A stretch of DNA of 64,000 nt from the NCBI RefSeq assembly GCF_014207955.1, contig NZ_JACHLK010000001.1:620001-684000 (forward strand), in the 5' to 3' direction. Positions 22,675-31,135 of this stretch are shown here, in pieces (the stretch's first letter is position 1; each line of letters begins with the position of its first letter). A model generated the notes under the pieces. The model saw only the letters and a program-made list of their open reading frames with translations. It was not told the DNA's origin and made no database searches. This DNA comes from Acidovorax soli (GTDB taxonomy: Bacteria > Pseudomonadota > Gammaproteobacteria > Burkholderiales > Burkholderiaceae_C). A program made the translations under genes and the position numbers.

Positions 22675-24393
22675 ATGTCTTTTGCGCCGACCCCTTTTTC
22701 ACCGCCCTTGCGCCGCAGGCAGGTCCTGCAGGCGGGTGCCGTGCTGGCCGCAGCGGCTGCGCTGCCCGGCTGCGACAAGGCGCCGCGCACGCTGGAGGGC
22801 GGCTTTGCCGGCATCGACATGGAGCGTGGCCATGCGCTGCGCGAAATGCTGCACAAGGGCACGCTGCCCGAGCCCACGGTGGTGCGGCGTGCGCAGGCCA
22901 TCATCGCCGGGGGCGGGGTGGCGGGCCTCGCGGCAGCGCGCGCACTGCGCCTGGCCGGGGTGGAGGATTTCGCGCTGCTGGAACTCGAAGACCAGGCCGG
23001 CGGCAACAGCCGCGGCGGCAGGGTCGGCGGCATCGCCTGCCCCATGGGGGCGCACTACCTGCCCGTGCCTGGCGACGATGCCAGCGAGGTGCAGGACCTG
23101 CTGGAAGAACTGGGCCTGCGCCAGCGCGTGGCGGGCCGCTGGCGCTACGACGAGCGCCACCTGTGCCACAGCCCGCAGGAGCGGCTGTATTTCGAGGGCG
23201 AATGGCAGGAGGGCCTGCTGCCCGTGCAGGGCGTGGGCGAGGCGACGCTGGCCCAGTACCGCCGCTTCTCGGAGCGTGTCGACGCCTTGTCCAAGGCGGC
23301 GCGCTTCACCATGCCCATGCCCAAGGCGTTTGCCGATGGCAAGCGGCCGCTCTCGCCGACGCACCAGGCGCTCGATGCGCTTTCCTTCGCTGCCTGGCTC
23401 GCGCAGGAGGGGCTCGACGACGCGCACCTGCGCTGGTACCTCGACTACTGCTGCCGCGACGACTATGGTGCGGGCCTTGCACGCGTGTCGGCCTGGGCGG
23501 GCATCCATTACTTTGCCAGCCGCCATGGCTTCCACGCGCCGGGCGACGCGGGCCCCGACGACCGCGAAGGCGTGCTCACCTGGCCCGAGGGCAATGGCTG
23601 GCTCACCCAGCGCCTGGCGGTGCCGCTGCGCGAAGGCGGGCAACTGGCCACGGGCAGCAGCGTGCTGCGCATCACCGAGGGGCGCCACGGCGTGGAGGTG
23701 GATGCGCTCAACCATGCCTCGGGCAATGTCGAGCGCTGGCAGGCGCCGCGCTGCGTGGTGGCGCTGCCGGTGTTCCTGGCTGCGCGCGTGGTGCGCAACC
23801 CCCCGGCCTTCCTCACCGAGACGGCCAGGCGCCTGTCGTGGGCGCCCTGGCTGGTGGCCAACATCCACATCGATGCACCGCTGACCGACCGGGCCGGTGC
23901 CGCACCCGCCTGGGACAATGTGCTCTATGCCGATGCCAACCCCGGTGGCCTGGGCTATGTCGACGCTGGCCACCAGCGCCTGGACCCGCGCCCCGGGCCC
24001 ACGGTGCTCACCTACTACCAGGCCCTGGGCGATGTGCCCGATGGCCGCCAGCAACTGGCCACGCAGCCCTGGAACTATTGGGCCCAGGCGGCCCTGCAGG
24101 CCCTGGCCGGCCCGCACCCCGACCTGGCCCAGCGCGCCACGCGCGTCGACATCACACGCTATGGCCACGCCATGTCCATCCCCACGCCGGGCCTGCTCGG
24201 CTGGCTGCACCAGCCGGGGCGCTACCGGGCGCCCGACAAGCGGGTGCGCCTCGCGGGTGGCGAGCGGGTCGCCGTGCTGCCCACGCCGGCCACGGCGCGC
24301 CTGGCCTTCGCGCACAGCGACTGGTCGGGGTACTCGGTGTTCGAAGAGGCCTTCACGCGCGGCCACATGGCCGGGCTGTTGGCGGCTGGTTAG
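22675..24393 (+). CDS. Tat-exported FAD-dependent (amine-oxidase-like) oxidoreductase lipoprotein
   Basis: This 572-residue protein has a twin-arginine signal (RRRQVLQAGAVL, residues 13-24) that runs into a lipobox LPGC (Cys33). It should therefore be folded in the cytoplasm with its cofactor, exported and lipid-anchored. A dinucleotide-binding motif GGGVAG lies at residues 79-84, with an acidic residue (Glu103/105) for FAD ribose. A GGNSRGGRVGG stretch typical of amine-oxidase-like flavoproteins follows. The substrate is unknown; amines or polyamines are possible given the neighbourhood. The stop overlaps the convergent racemase-like gene by 4 bp. Confidence 0.78.
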   Translation: MSFAPTPFSPPLRRRQVLQAGAVLAAAAALPGCDKAPRTLEGGFAGIDMERGHALREMLHKGTLPEPTVVRRAQAIIAGGGVAGLAAARALRLAGVEDFALLELEDQAGGNSRGGRVGGIACPMGAHYLPVPGDDASEVQDLLEELGLRQRVAGRWRYDERHLCHSPQERLYFEGEWQEGLLPVQGVGEATLAQYRRFSERVDALSKAARFTMPMPKAFADGKRPLSPTHQALDALSFAAWLAQEGLDDAHLRWYLDYCCRDDYGAGLARVSAWAGIHYFASRHGFHAPGDAGPDDREGVLTWPEGNGWLTQRLAVPLREGGQLATGSSVLRITEGRHGVEVDALNHASGNVERWQAPRCVVALPVFLAARVVRNPPAFLTETARRLSWAPWLVANIHIDAPLTDRAGAAPAWDNVLYADANPGGLGYVDAGHQRLDPRPGPTVLTYYQALGDVPDGRQQLATQPWNYWAQAALQALAGPHPDLAQRATRVDITRYGHAMSIPTPGLLGWLHQPGRYRAPDKRVRLAGGERVAVLPTPATARLAFAHSDWSGYSVFEEAFTRGHMAGLLAAG

Positions 24394-25031
24394 GCCAGCC
24401 GGCGCTTCAAGGCAGCGACCGCGCTGTCCACCGTCGTCAGCACCGGCAGGCCCGTGGCCGCCTCGCACAGGCTGCGTGCGCGGGCCATGCTGAACTGCGC
24501 CAGCGCGATCACCTCACAGCCCTCGCGCTGCAGGCGCTGGGCCTGGGCGGCGACCAGGCTGTCGTGCAGGTCGCCGTTGCCCGCGTTCAGCGCGGCCATG
24601 GCCCCCTCGGCCAGGGCCAGCTGCAGCGGTGTGCCGGCCGGGAATTCCGGCGGCATGGACTGCAGCGTGGGTGCAAAGCTCGCGATCAGGCCGATGCGCT
24701 GGCCGGTGGCCACGGCCTCTTCCACCATGGCCTCGTTGGGCTTGAGCACTGGGATCTGCGGGTGCCGCGCGGCCACCCGCTCGATGCAGGGCCCGAAGGC
24801 CGAACAGGTGAACAGAATGCCGTGGGCCCCCGTGCCCACGGCATAGGCGGCGAGCGCCTCGAAGCGCGCATGCATCGCCGCGTCCAGCCCCTGGCCTGCG
24901 CGCGCCAGATCGGCCGAGAGGCTGTCGTCCAGCAGGTTCATGCGCGTGGCCTCGGGCCAGTCCTGCGCGAAGGCGGCGTTGATCGGCGCCACCGAGTGGG
25001 CCAGGGCGTGGATGAGGGCGATGCGGGTCAT
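24390..25031 (-). CDS. Asp/Glu/hydantoin racemase-superfamily protein
   Basis: The 213-residue protein matches the Asp/Glu racemase fold. The first catalytic region is ILFTCSAFGPC (Cys76, with Cys82 nearby). At the usual second catalytic Cys (the family's VLGC site) it reads IALAQFS, with Gln179. A one-base racemase or an arylmalonate-decarboxylase-like reaction is therefore more likely than classic two-base racemisation. It is the last gene of the operon aminotransferase, solute-binding protein, racemase. It starts 17 bp after the binding-protein gene, and its stop overlaps the convergent oxidoreductase stop. Confidence 0.75.
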   Translation of the reverse strand: MTRIALIHALAHSVAPINAAFAQDWPEATRMNLLDDSLSADLARAGQGLDAAMHARFEALAAYAVGTGAHGILFTCSAFGPCIERVAARHPQIPVLKPNEAMVEEAVATGQRIGLIASFAPTLQSMPPEFPAGTPLQLALAEGAMAALNAGNGDLHDSLVAAQAQRLQREGCEVIALAQFSMARARSLCEAATGLPVLTTVDSAVAALKRRLA

Positions 25032-25048
25032 GGCGGGGCGCGCGGGGC

Positions 25049-25948
25049 TCAGATGCCCTTGGAGCTGGGGTTGGCGAAGGCGTCGCGCGTCTCGGCGTTC
25101 AGCGGGTAGTTGATGCTCACGTTCTTGGGCGGAATGGGCTGCATGAACCAGCGGTTGTACAGCTTTTCCATCTCGCCTGACTTCATCATGCCCGTGACCA
25201 CGCGGTCCACGATCGTCTTGAACTCGGGGTCGTCCTTGCGGAACATCAGCGACTGGTTCTCGGTGCGCAGGCCCTCGCCCACGATGGCGAAGTCCTTGGG
25301 GCTGCGGTGGTTGGCGATCAGGCCGGCCAGCAGGATGTCGTCGAGCACGAAGGCTGCGGCGCGGCCCGTCTCGACCATGAGGAAGGAGTCGGTGTGGTCC
25401 TTGCCCGCCAGCTGCGTGATCTCCAGGTTCTTGCCCTTGTCGGCTTCGCGCAGCAGGCGCAGCGAGGTCGTCCCGCTGGTGGCCACCACCGACTTGCCCT
25501 GCAGATCGGCCACGCCCTTGATGCCCGAGTCGGCGCGCACGGCCATGCGCACGTTGTAGCGGAAGATGTCGGGCGAGAAGGCCACCATCTGCTGGCGCTC
25601 GACCAGGTTGGTGGTGGAGCCGCATTCGATGTCCACCGTGCCGTTGGCCACCAGCGGAATGCGGTTCTGCGAGGTCACGTTCTGGTACTTCACCTCGATC
25701 TGCGGCATCTTGAGCTCGGCCTTGATGGCCTCCAGGATGCGGTTGCAGATGTCGATGCTGTAGCCCACGGGCTTGCCGCCGCCGTCCAGGTACGAAAAGC
25801 CGAACGAGGCCTCGCGGTGCCCGTAGGTGATGGAACCGCTGTCGCGGATCTTCTTGAGCGTTGCGCCCACGGGGCCCTGGGCCTGGGCAATGCCGCAGGC
25901 CAGCAGGGAAGCCAGCATCAGGGTGGTGGTCAGTGTCTTCATCGGCAT
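25049..25948 (-). CDS. ABC transporter solute-binding protein, polar amino acid type (GltI-like)
   Basis: This 299-residue periplasmic binding protein of family 3 has a signal peptide ending at IAQAQ (about residue 24). The typical GYSIDICNRI near residue 62 and ATSGTTSLRLL near residue 157 suggest glutamate/aspartate-type ligands. AAAGGTG precedes the ATG at 25948. It lies between the aminotransferase and racemase-like genes. No permease or ATPase gene is nearby, so it must use a transporter encoded elsewhere. Confidence 0.88.
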   Translation of the reverse strand: MPMKTLTTTLMLASLLACGIAQAQGPVGATLKKIRDSGSITYGHREASFGFSYLDGGGKPVGYSIDICNRILEAIKAELKMPQIEVKYQNVTSQNRIPLVANGTVDIECGSTTNLVERQQMVAFSPDIFRYNVRMAVRADSGIKGVADLQGKSVVATSGTTSLRLLREADKGKNLEITQLAGKDHTDSFLMVETGRAAAFVLDDILLAGLIANHRSPKDFAIVGEGLRTENQSLMFRKDDPEFKTIVDRVVTGMMKSGEMEKLYNRWFMQPIPPKNVSINYPLNAETRDAFANPSSKGI

Positions 25949-25991
25949 GGGAGCACCTTTCAGGTTGGGAGTGGAAGTGGTGGGAAACGGC

Positions 25992-27347
25992 TCAGCAGGG
26001 GCTGGGCTGGCGGGGCAGCGTGGCGGTCGAGGTCACGGCGTCGACGGCCTGGGCCAGCAGGGCGGCGATGGACACGAGCTGCTCGCGCGAGGCGATGTAG
26101 GGCGGGGCCAGCAGCACGTGGTCGCCCTGGTTGCCGTCCACCGTGCCGCCGAAGGGGTAGCACAGCAGGCCCAGGTCCATGGCCTTCTTCTTGAGGCGCG
26201 CATGCACCTTCTGCGCGGGGTCGAACGGCGCCTTGCTCGCGCGGTCGGCCACCAGCTCCACGCCCCAGAAGAAGCCGCGCCCGCGGATGTCGCCCACGTG
26301 CGGGTGCGCACCCAGTGCATCGCGCAGCGCCTGGCCCAGGAAGTCGCCATCCGTGCGCACCTTGGCCAGCAGGCCGTCGCGCTCGATCACCTGCTGCACG
26401 GCCAGCGCGGCCGCGCAGGCCACCGGGTGGCCCAGGTAGGTGTGGCCATGCTGGAAGAAGCCGCTGCCTTGCGACATGGCGTCCACGATGTGCCGCTGCG
26501 CCAGCACCGCGCCGATGGGCTGGTAGCCCCCGCCCAGGCCCTTGGCCACGGTGATCAGGTCGGGCACCACGCCCTCCTGCTCGCAGGCGTGCAGGGTGCC
26601 GGTGCGGCCCATGCCGCACATCACCTCGTCCAGGATCAGCAGCACGCCGTGGCGGTCGCAGACCTCGCGCACGGCCTTGAAGTAGCCGGGCACGGGCGTG
26701 AGCACGCCGGCCGTGGCGCCGCCGATGGTCTCGGCGACAAAGGCCAGCACCGTGCGCGGGTCGAGGGCGACGATGGCTTCCTCCAGTTCGCGTGCCAGGC
26801 GCAGGCCATAGGCCTCGGGCGTCTCGCCGGCCTGCTGCTCGCGGTAGGGGTAGCAGGGCGCGACATGCGTGGCCTCCACCAGGATGGGCGCGAACGGCGC
26901 ACGCCGCCAGGCATTGCCGCCCACGGCCAGCGCACCCAGGGTGTTGCCGTGGTAGCTCTGGCGCCGCGCGATGAAGTGGGTGCGCTCGGGCTGGCCGATC
27001 TCCACGAAGTACTGGCGGGCCATCTTGAGCGCGGCCTCCACGGCCTCGGAGCCGCCGCTCACGAAGTAGGCGTGGCTGGTGCCCGCCGGTGCCGTGCGCA
27101 CCAGCTGCTCCGCCAACTGCTCGGCCACTTCGGTGGTGAAGAAGCTGGTGTGGGCATAGGCCAGGCGGTCGATCTGCGCGTGCATGGCGGTCAGCACGTC
27201 GGGGTGGCCATGGCCCAGCGACGACACGGCGGCACCGCCCGAGGCGTCGAGGTATTCGCGCCCTGCGGCATCGCGCAGGAACAGGCCTTGCCCGCCCACC
27301 GCCACGGGCGGGGTGTGCTGCAGATGGCGGTGAAAAACGTGGGTCAT
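25992..27347 (-). CDS. Class III pyridoxal-phosphate aminotransferase
   Basis: This 451-residue enzyme has the class III layout: VSGGSEAVEAALKMAR for phosphate binding, LILDEVMCGMGRTG with Asp240 contacting the PLP nitrogen, and Lys269 in ITVAKGLGGGYQP forming the Schiff base. The amino donor (omega-amino acid, amine or a specific amino acid) is not readable. GGAGAC lies before the ATG. The open frame runs on far upstream, but this start matches the family N-terminus. It heads the operon, divergent from the RpiR regulator, which probably controls it. Confidence 0.9.
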   Translation of the reverse strand: MTHVFHRHLQHTPPVAVGGQGLFLRDAAGREYLDASGGAAVSSLGHGHPDVLTAMHAQIDRLAYAHTSFFTTEVAEQLAEQLVRTAPAGTSHAYFVSGGSEAVEAALKMARQYFVEIGQPERTHFIARRQSYHGNTLGALAVGGNAWRRAPFAPILVEATHVAPCYPYREQQAGETPEAYGLRLARELEEAIVALDPRTVLAFVAETIGGATAGVLTPVPGYFKAVREVCDRHGVLLILDEVMCGMGRTGTLHACEQEGVVPDLITVAKGLGGGYQPIGAVLAQRHIVDAMSQGSGFFQHGHTYLGHPVACAAALAVQQVIERDGLLAKVRTDGDFLGQALRDALGAHPHVGDIRGRGFFWGVELVADRASKAPFDPAQKVHARLKKKAMDLGLLCYPFGGTVDGNQGDHVLLAPPYIASREQLVSIAALLAQAVDAVTSTATLPRQPSPC

Positions 27348-27379
27348 GCCAGGGTCTCCGGAACAGGTGCAAACGTCGA

Positions 27380-27422
27380 TGGAACGAATGTACCGTAAAA
27401 ACAAAATAAATGGAACATATGT
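27380..27422. promoter_or_regulatory. Pair of TGGAACnnATGT direct repeats, RpiR operator candidate
   Basis: TGGAACnnATGT occurs at 27380-27391 and again at 27411-27422, exactly 31 bp (about three helix turns) apart. Both lie in the 165-bp gap between the divergent aminotransferase and RpiR genes. The second copy lies in the perfect palindrome AACATATGTT (27414-27423). Same-face spacing suits a dimer-of-dimers regulator such as RpiR. Confidence 0.5.
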
Positions 27423-27512
27423 TTTGATGCGAGTGAGCGGTGAAACAGCTGCACCGCGGGGTGATCCGCTACAGTGCTGCGACCCCCCACTCCCGCGCAC
27501 GCACCGCACCCC

Positions 27513-28373
27513 ATGGGCTTGAAAGACACCCTCCGCGCCCGTTTCGACGGCATGACCGCCATGCAGCAAAAGGCCGCGCGCTTCGTGCTGGAACACCCGA
27601 ACGACGTGGTGACCGCCTCCATGCGCACCGTGAGCGCGCGCGTGGAGATCCCGCCCGCCACGCTGGTGCGCTTTGCCCAGCTGCTGGGCTTCGATGGCTG
27701 GCCCGAGCTCAAGGCCGCGCTGGTGCAGGACATGGGCCTGGGTTCCGAGCCCTACGCGCACAAGGCGCGCACGCTGGCCGACCGCGCGCGCGATGGCGGT
27801 GCGGGCCTGGCGGGCGAGATCTTCACCACGCACCGTGACAACCTCGATGCCACCGAACGCGCCAGCGGCGACGCCCTGCCGCGCGCCGCCGCGCTGCTGG
27901 AGAAGGCGCGCGCCGTGCACGTGGCGGGCTTTCGCGCCTGCCACCCGGTGGCCTATTCGCTGATGTACGTGTACCGCCTGTTCCGCGACAGCGTGCACCT
28001 GCTCGACGGCCTGGGCGGCTCGCTGGAGATGCAGCTGCGCGCCATGCACAAGGGCGATGCGGTGGTGGTCATCAGCTTCAGCCCGTATTCGCGCGAGGCC
28101 ATCGCCGTGGCGCGCCAGGCGCGTGGTGCCGGCTGCCAGGTGCTGGCGCTGACCGACACGCCCTCCTCCCCACTGGCCCTGCTGGCGCACGAGGTGCTGC
28201 TGTTCTCCACGCAAAGCCCCTCGTTCTTTCCCTCCATCGCAGGCGCGCAGGCCCTGTCGGAGGCGCTGCTCGGCCTCTTGGTCAGCCGCGCCGGCAAGGC
28301 CGGCATCGCCCGCATCGAAGGCGCCGAGGCCCAGCTCTTCGAGACAGGCGCCTACTTGCCGCCGGCACCATGA
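27513..28373 (+). CDS. MurR/RpiR family transcriptional regulator
   Basis: The 286-residue protein has an N-terminal HTH domain of the RpiR type (residues 1-80, QQKAARFVLEHPNDVV...IPPATLVRFAQLLGFDGWPELK). A SIS phosphosugar-binding fold covers about residues 125-260 (VVISFSPYSREAIAVA). Such regulators respond to sugar phosphates or amino-sugar metabolites. It is divergent from the amino acid operon, with shared operator-like repeats between them. Its stop overlaps the L,D-transpeptidase start (ATGA), so the two are translated together. Confidence 0.9.
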   Translation: MGLKDTLRARFDGMTAMQQKAARFVLEHPNDVVTASMRTVSARVEIPPATLVRFAQLLGFDGWPELKAALVQDMGLGSEPYAHKARTLADRARDGGAGLAGEIFTTHRDNLDATERASGDALPRAAALLEKARAVHVAGFRACHPVAYSLMYVYRLFRDSVHLLDGLGGSLEMQLRAMHKGDAVVVISFSPYSREAIAVARQARGAGCQVLALTDTPSSPLALLAHEVLLFSTQSPSFFPSIAGAQALSEALLGLLVSRAGKAGIARIEGAEAQLFETGAYLPPAP

Positions 28374-28870
28374 ATGCGCCGCAGGCGGCTGGGGTGCGGG
28401 TGCATGTCAGCGTTGCGCAGCAGCAGCTCGGCCTGTGGGACGGCAGCACGCTGCTGCGCAGCTACCCGGTCTCCACTGCGCTCAACGGGGTGGGAGAACT
28501 GAACGGCAGTGGCTGCACACCGCGCGGCCTGCACCGCGTGCGCGCCAAGGTGGGCGCGGGCTGCGATGCGGGCACCGTCTTCGTGGGGCGCCGGCCCACG
28601 GGCGAGCGGTATACGCCCGAACTCGCGGCGCGGCACCCGGGGCGCGACTGGATTCTGTGCCGCATCCTCTGGCTCACGGGCTGCGAGCCGGGTATCAACC
28701 GCGGCGGTGCGGTGGACACGCTGCGCCGCTACATCTACCTGCATGGCTGCCCCGATGGCACGCCGCTGGGTGCGCCTGCCTCGCACGGCTGTGTGCGCAT
28801 GGCCAATGCCGATGTGATGGACCTGTTCGAGCGCGTGGCGGTGGGCACGCCGGTGCACATCGTGCCTTGA
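28370..28870 (+). CDS. L,D-transpeptidase (YkuD domain), no signal peptide
   Basis: The 166-residue protein carries the YkuD catalytic signature: His125 in YLHGC and SHGCVRM with Cys141 as nucleophile. Such enzymes form 3-3 peptidoglycan cross-links or attach lipoproteins, normally in the periplasm. Here no signal peptide is seen, because the chain starts directly with the YkuD strand (VRVHVSVAQQQLGL). It could be exported another way or act on cytoplasmic muropeptides. The ATG overlaps the RpiR stop (ATGA). Confidence 0.85.
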   Translation: MNAPQAAGVRVHVSVAQQQLGLWDGSTLLRSYPVSTALNGVGELNGSGCTPRGLHRVRAKVGAGCDAGTVFVGRRPTGERYTPELAARHPGRDWILCRILWLTGCEPGINRGGAVDTLRRYIYLHGCPDGTPLGAPASHGCVRMANADVMDLFERVAVGTPVHIVP

Positions 28871-28882
28871 GGCGATCCATTT

Positions 28883-28900
28883 CTGTCACGCGCCCGTCAC
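28883..28900 (+). promoter_or_regulatory. Pho box (PhoB site)
   Basis: CTGTCAC-gcgc-CCGTCAC is a 7-4-7 direct repeat with the 11-bp period of PhoB sites (consensus CTGTCAT-n4-CTGTCAT). It ends 47 bp before the ATG of the phytase-like esterase gene. Phosphate-starvation control is inferred. Confidence 0.6.
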
Positions 28901-28947
28901 GCACACCGGGCATCGTCGCGGGTTTCCATTTTCTGCCGTCCGTGACC

Positions 28948-30312
28948 ATGTTCCGACCTTCCTCCCTCGCCGCGTGCGCGCTGTTTGCGTGCGCAGCCGC
29001 CGCTTCCCTCACCGCCCAGGCCCAGCAGGCCTACCCCGCCACGCTGGCCGGCCACGCGGTGATGCCTGCCATGAGTCTGGTGCCCGCCCCCAAGGATGCG
29101 CCCCAGGACCTGCAGGTCAGCGGCAAGTTCACCACGGGCAAGCGCGTGGAGGCACTGGGCTCGGTCGAGGGCCTGTCGGGCGGCCGCCCCACGGGCATCT
29201 CACTGCCTTTTGCGGGCCAGCCGCTGCAGGGCCACTCGGGCATCAAGCGCATGGCCGATGGCACGTTCTGGATCCTCACCGACAACGGTGCCGGCGCCAA
29301 GGCCAATTCGCCCGATTTCATGCTGCACCTGAGCCACTACAACGTGGACTTCAAGAGCGGCCAGTTCAACCGCCTGGCCACCGTGTTCCTGCACGACCCG
29401 GACAAGAAGGTGCCGTTCCGCATCGTCCACGAGGGCACGGACAAGCGCTACCTCACGGGCTCGGATTTCGACCCCGAGAGCTTCCAGTTCGCCGGTGGCG
29501 CGCTGTGGATCGGCGAGGAGTTCGGCCCCTACCTGATCAAGGCCGACCTCACGGGCCGCGTGCTCGCCGTGTTCGAGACCCAGGTGGACGGCAAGGTCGT
29601 GCGCTCGCCCGACCACCCCGCCATCACCACGGCCGGCGCGCCCGACGCCAAGGCCCCGGCCTTCGAGGTCAAGCGCTCCAAGGGCTACGAAGGCATGGCC
29701 TCGTCCAAGGACGGCAGCAAGCTCTACGCCCTGCTCGAAGGCCCGCTGTGGAACGAAGCCGCCAAGGCCTACGAGGCCGTGGACGGCAACAAGCAGTACC
29801 TGCGCGTGCTGGAGTTCGACGTGAAGTCCGAGCAATGGACCGGCCGCCACTGGAAGTACGTGCTGGAGGCCAACCACCACGCCATCGGCGACTTCAACAT
29901 GATCGACGGCAGCACCGGCCTGATCATCGAGCGCGACAACGGCGAAGGCACGGCCGACAAGGCCTGCCCCGAAGGCGCCAAGCGCACCGATTGCTTCCAC
30001 GATCTGGCCAAGTTCAAGCGCGTCTACAAGATCGAGCTGAGCGATGCCAACGTGGGCGGCCCGCTGCGCAAGATCGGCTACATCGACCTGCTGTCCATCC
30101 AGGACCCCAAGCGCCTGGCGAAGAAGCCGCTGAACAACGGCGTGCTGACCTTCCCCTTCTTCACCATCGAGAACGTGGACGTGGTGGACGGCACGCACAT
30201 CGTGGTGGGCAACGACAACAACCTGCCCTTCAGCTCCAGTCGCGAGCCGAACAAGGCCGACGACAACGAGCTGGTGCTGCTCGAAGTGGGTGAGCTGCTG
30301 CGCGCGAAGTAA
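28948..30312 (+). CDS. Phytase-like esterase domain secreted protein
   Basis: The 454-residue protein has a signal peptide ending near residue 26 (LTAQAQQ) and a beta-propeller-type esterase-like/phytase-like domain. That domain's characteristic stretches are GSVEGLSGG, DNGAGAKANS, GEEFGPYLIKAD, KGYEGMASSKDG and IIERDNGEG. Members are periplasmic or secreted phosphoesterases of loosely known substrate. A Pho box precedes it, which fits a phosphorus-scavenging role. A strong hairpin terminator follows. The start is the ATG at 28948; the reading frame upstream overlaps the transpeptidase without meaning. Confidence 0.88.
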   Translation: MFRPSSLAACALFACAAAASLTAQAQQAYPATLAGHAVMPAMSLVPAPKDAPQDLQVSGKFTTGKRVEALGSVEGLSGGRPTGISLPFAGQPLQGHSGIKRMADGTFWILTDNGAGAKANSPDFMLHLSHYNVDFKSGQFNRLATVFLHDPDKKVPFRIVHEGTDKRYLTGSDFDPESFQFAGGALWIGEEFGPYLIKADLTGRVLAVFETQVDGKVVRSPDHPAITTAGAPDAKAPAFEVKRSKGYEGMASSKDGSKLYALLEGPLWNEAAKAYEAVDGNKQYLRVLEFDVKSEQWTGRHWKYVLEANHHAIGDFNMIDGSTGLIIERDNGEGTADKACPEGAKRTDCFHDLAKFKRVYKIELSDANVGGPLRKIGYIDLLSIQDPKRLAKKPLNNGVLTFPFFTIENVDVVDGTHIVVGNDNNLPFSSSREPNKADDNELVLLEVGELLRAK

Positions 30313-30330
30313 GCGCCGCACCCCCTGCGC

Positions 30331-30358
30331 AAAGGGCTGCCTCCGGGGCAGCCCTTTT
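30331..30358 (+). terminator. Intrinsic terminator after the phytase-like gene
   Basis: AAAGGGCTGCC pairs with GGCAGCCCTTTT around TCCGG: an 11-bp stem ending in four Ts, 19 bp after the stop codon. Confidence 0.8.
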
Positions 30359-30427
30359 GCATGGCGGGCAGCGCGCTGCGGGGCCGGGTGGCAAAATCGC
30401 AGGCCACACCCTGAAAGCCGCGCCACC

Positions 30428-31132
30428 ATGTTCACAGGCATCGTTCAAGCCACGGCAGGCATTGCCGCCATCCACGACCGCGCAGGCCTGCGCACCTTCA
30501 CGCTCGATTTCCCCGCAGGCTTCTGCCAGGATCTGGCCATTGGTGCCAGTGTCTCCACCGATGGCGTGTGCCTCACGGTGACCGAGATTCTCTCGCCCAC
30601 CCAGGCCAATTTCGACGTGATGCAGCAGAGCCTGAACATCACCACCTTGGGCAGCTATGCCCAGGGCGACCGCGTGAACGTGGAGCGCGCGGCCAAGGAC
30701 GGCGCCGAGATCGGGGGCCACCCGCTGTCGGGCCATATCGACTTCTCGGGCACGCTGGCCAGCGTGCGCGAGTTCGACAACAACTTGGTGTGGCGCGTGG
30801 CCGTGCCACCCGAGTTCCGCCGCTACGTGTTCGCCAAGGGCTATATCGCCATCCACGGCGCCAGCCTCACGGTGGCCGAAGTCAACCGCGCCGAGGGCTG
30901 GTTCGAGGTCTGGCTGATCCCCGAGACACGCCGCGCCACGGTGTTCGAGGGCAAGAAGGCCGGTGACCGCCTCAACATCGAGATCGAGCGCAGCACCCAG
31001 GTGGTGGTCGACACGGTGCGCGAGGCCGTGCAGGAAAGCCTGGGCCGGCTGCAGCCCGTGCTCGAAGCCCTGCTCAAGGAGAAAGGCCTCTCGCTGGAAG
31101 ACTTCGTGCAGCCGCCGGTGCTTCCCCACTGA
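30428..31132 (+). CDS. ribE: Riboflavin synthase, alpha subunit
   Basis: Riboflavin synthase dismutates two 6,7-dimethyl-8-ribityllumazine molecules to riboflavin. The 234-residue protein has the N-terminal MFTGIVQ and two lumazine-binding barrels. It keeps the motifs DGVCLTV, NVERA, GGHPLSGHID and KGYIAIHGASLTV of the E. coli-type enzyme. The last 20 residues exceed the usual length. It stands alone, with no other rib genes and no FMN riboswitch upstream, so it may be a second or unlinked copy. Confidence 0.9.
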   Translation: MFTGIVQATAGIAAIHDRAGLRTFTLDFPAGFCQDLAIGASVSTDGVCLTVTEILSPTQANFDVMQQSLNITTLGSYAQGDRVNVERAAKDGAEIGGHPLSGHIDFSGTLASVREFDNNLVWRVAVPPEFRRYVFAKGYIAIHGASLTVAEVNRAEGWFEVWLIPETRRATVFEGKKAGDRLNIEIERSTQVVVDTVREAVQESLGRLQPVLEALLKEKGLSLEDFVQPPVLPH

Positions 31133-31135
31133 GGC

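Noticed and set aside
30358-30427. FMN riboswitch upstream of riboflavin synthase
   Set aside because: Only 69 bp separate the preceding terminator from the start, too short for an FMN aptamer, and no conserved aptamer segments are seen.
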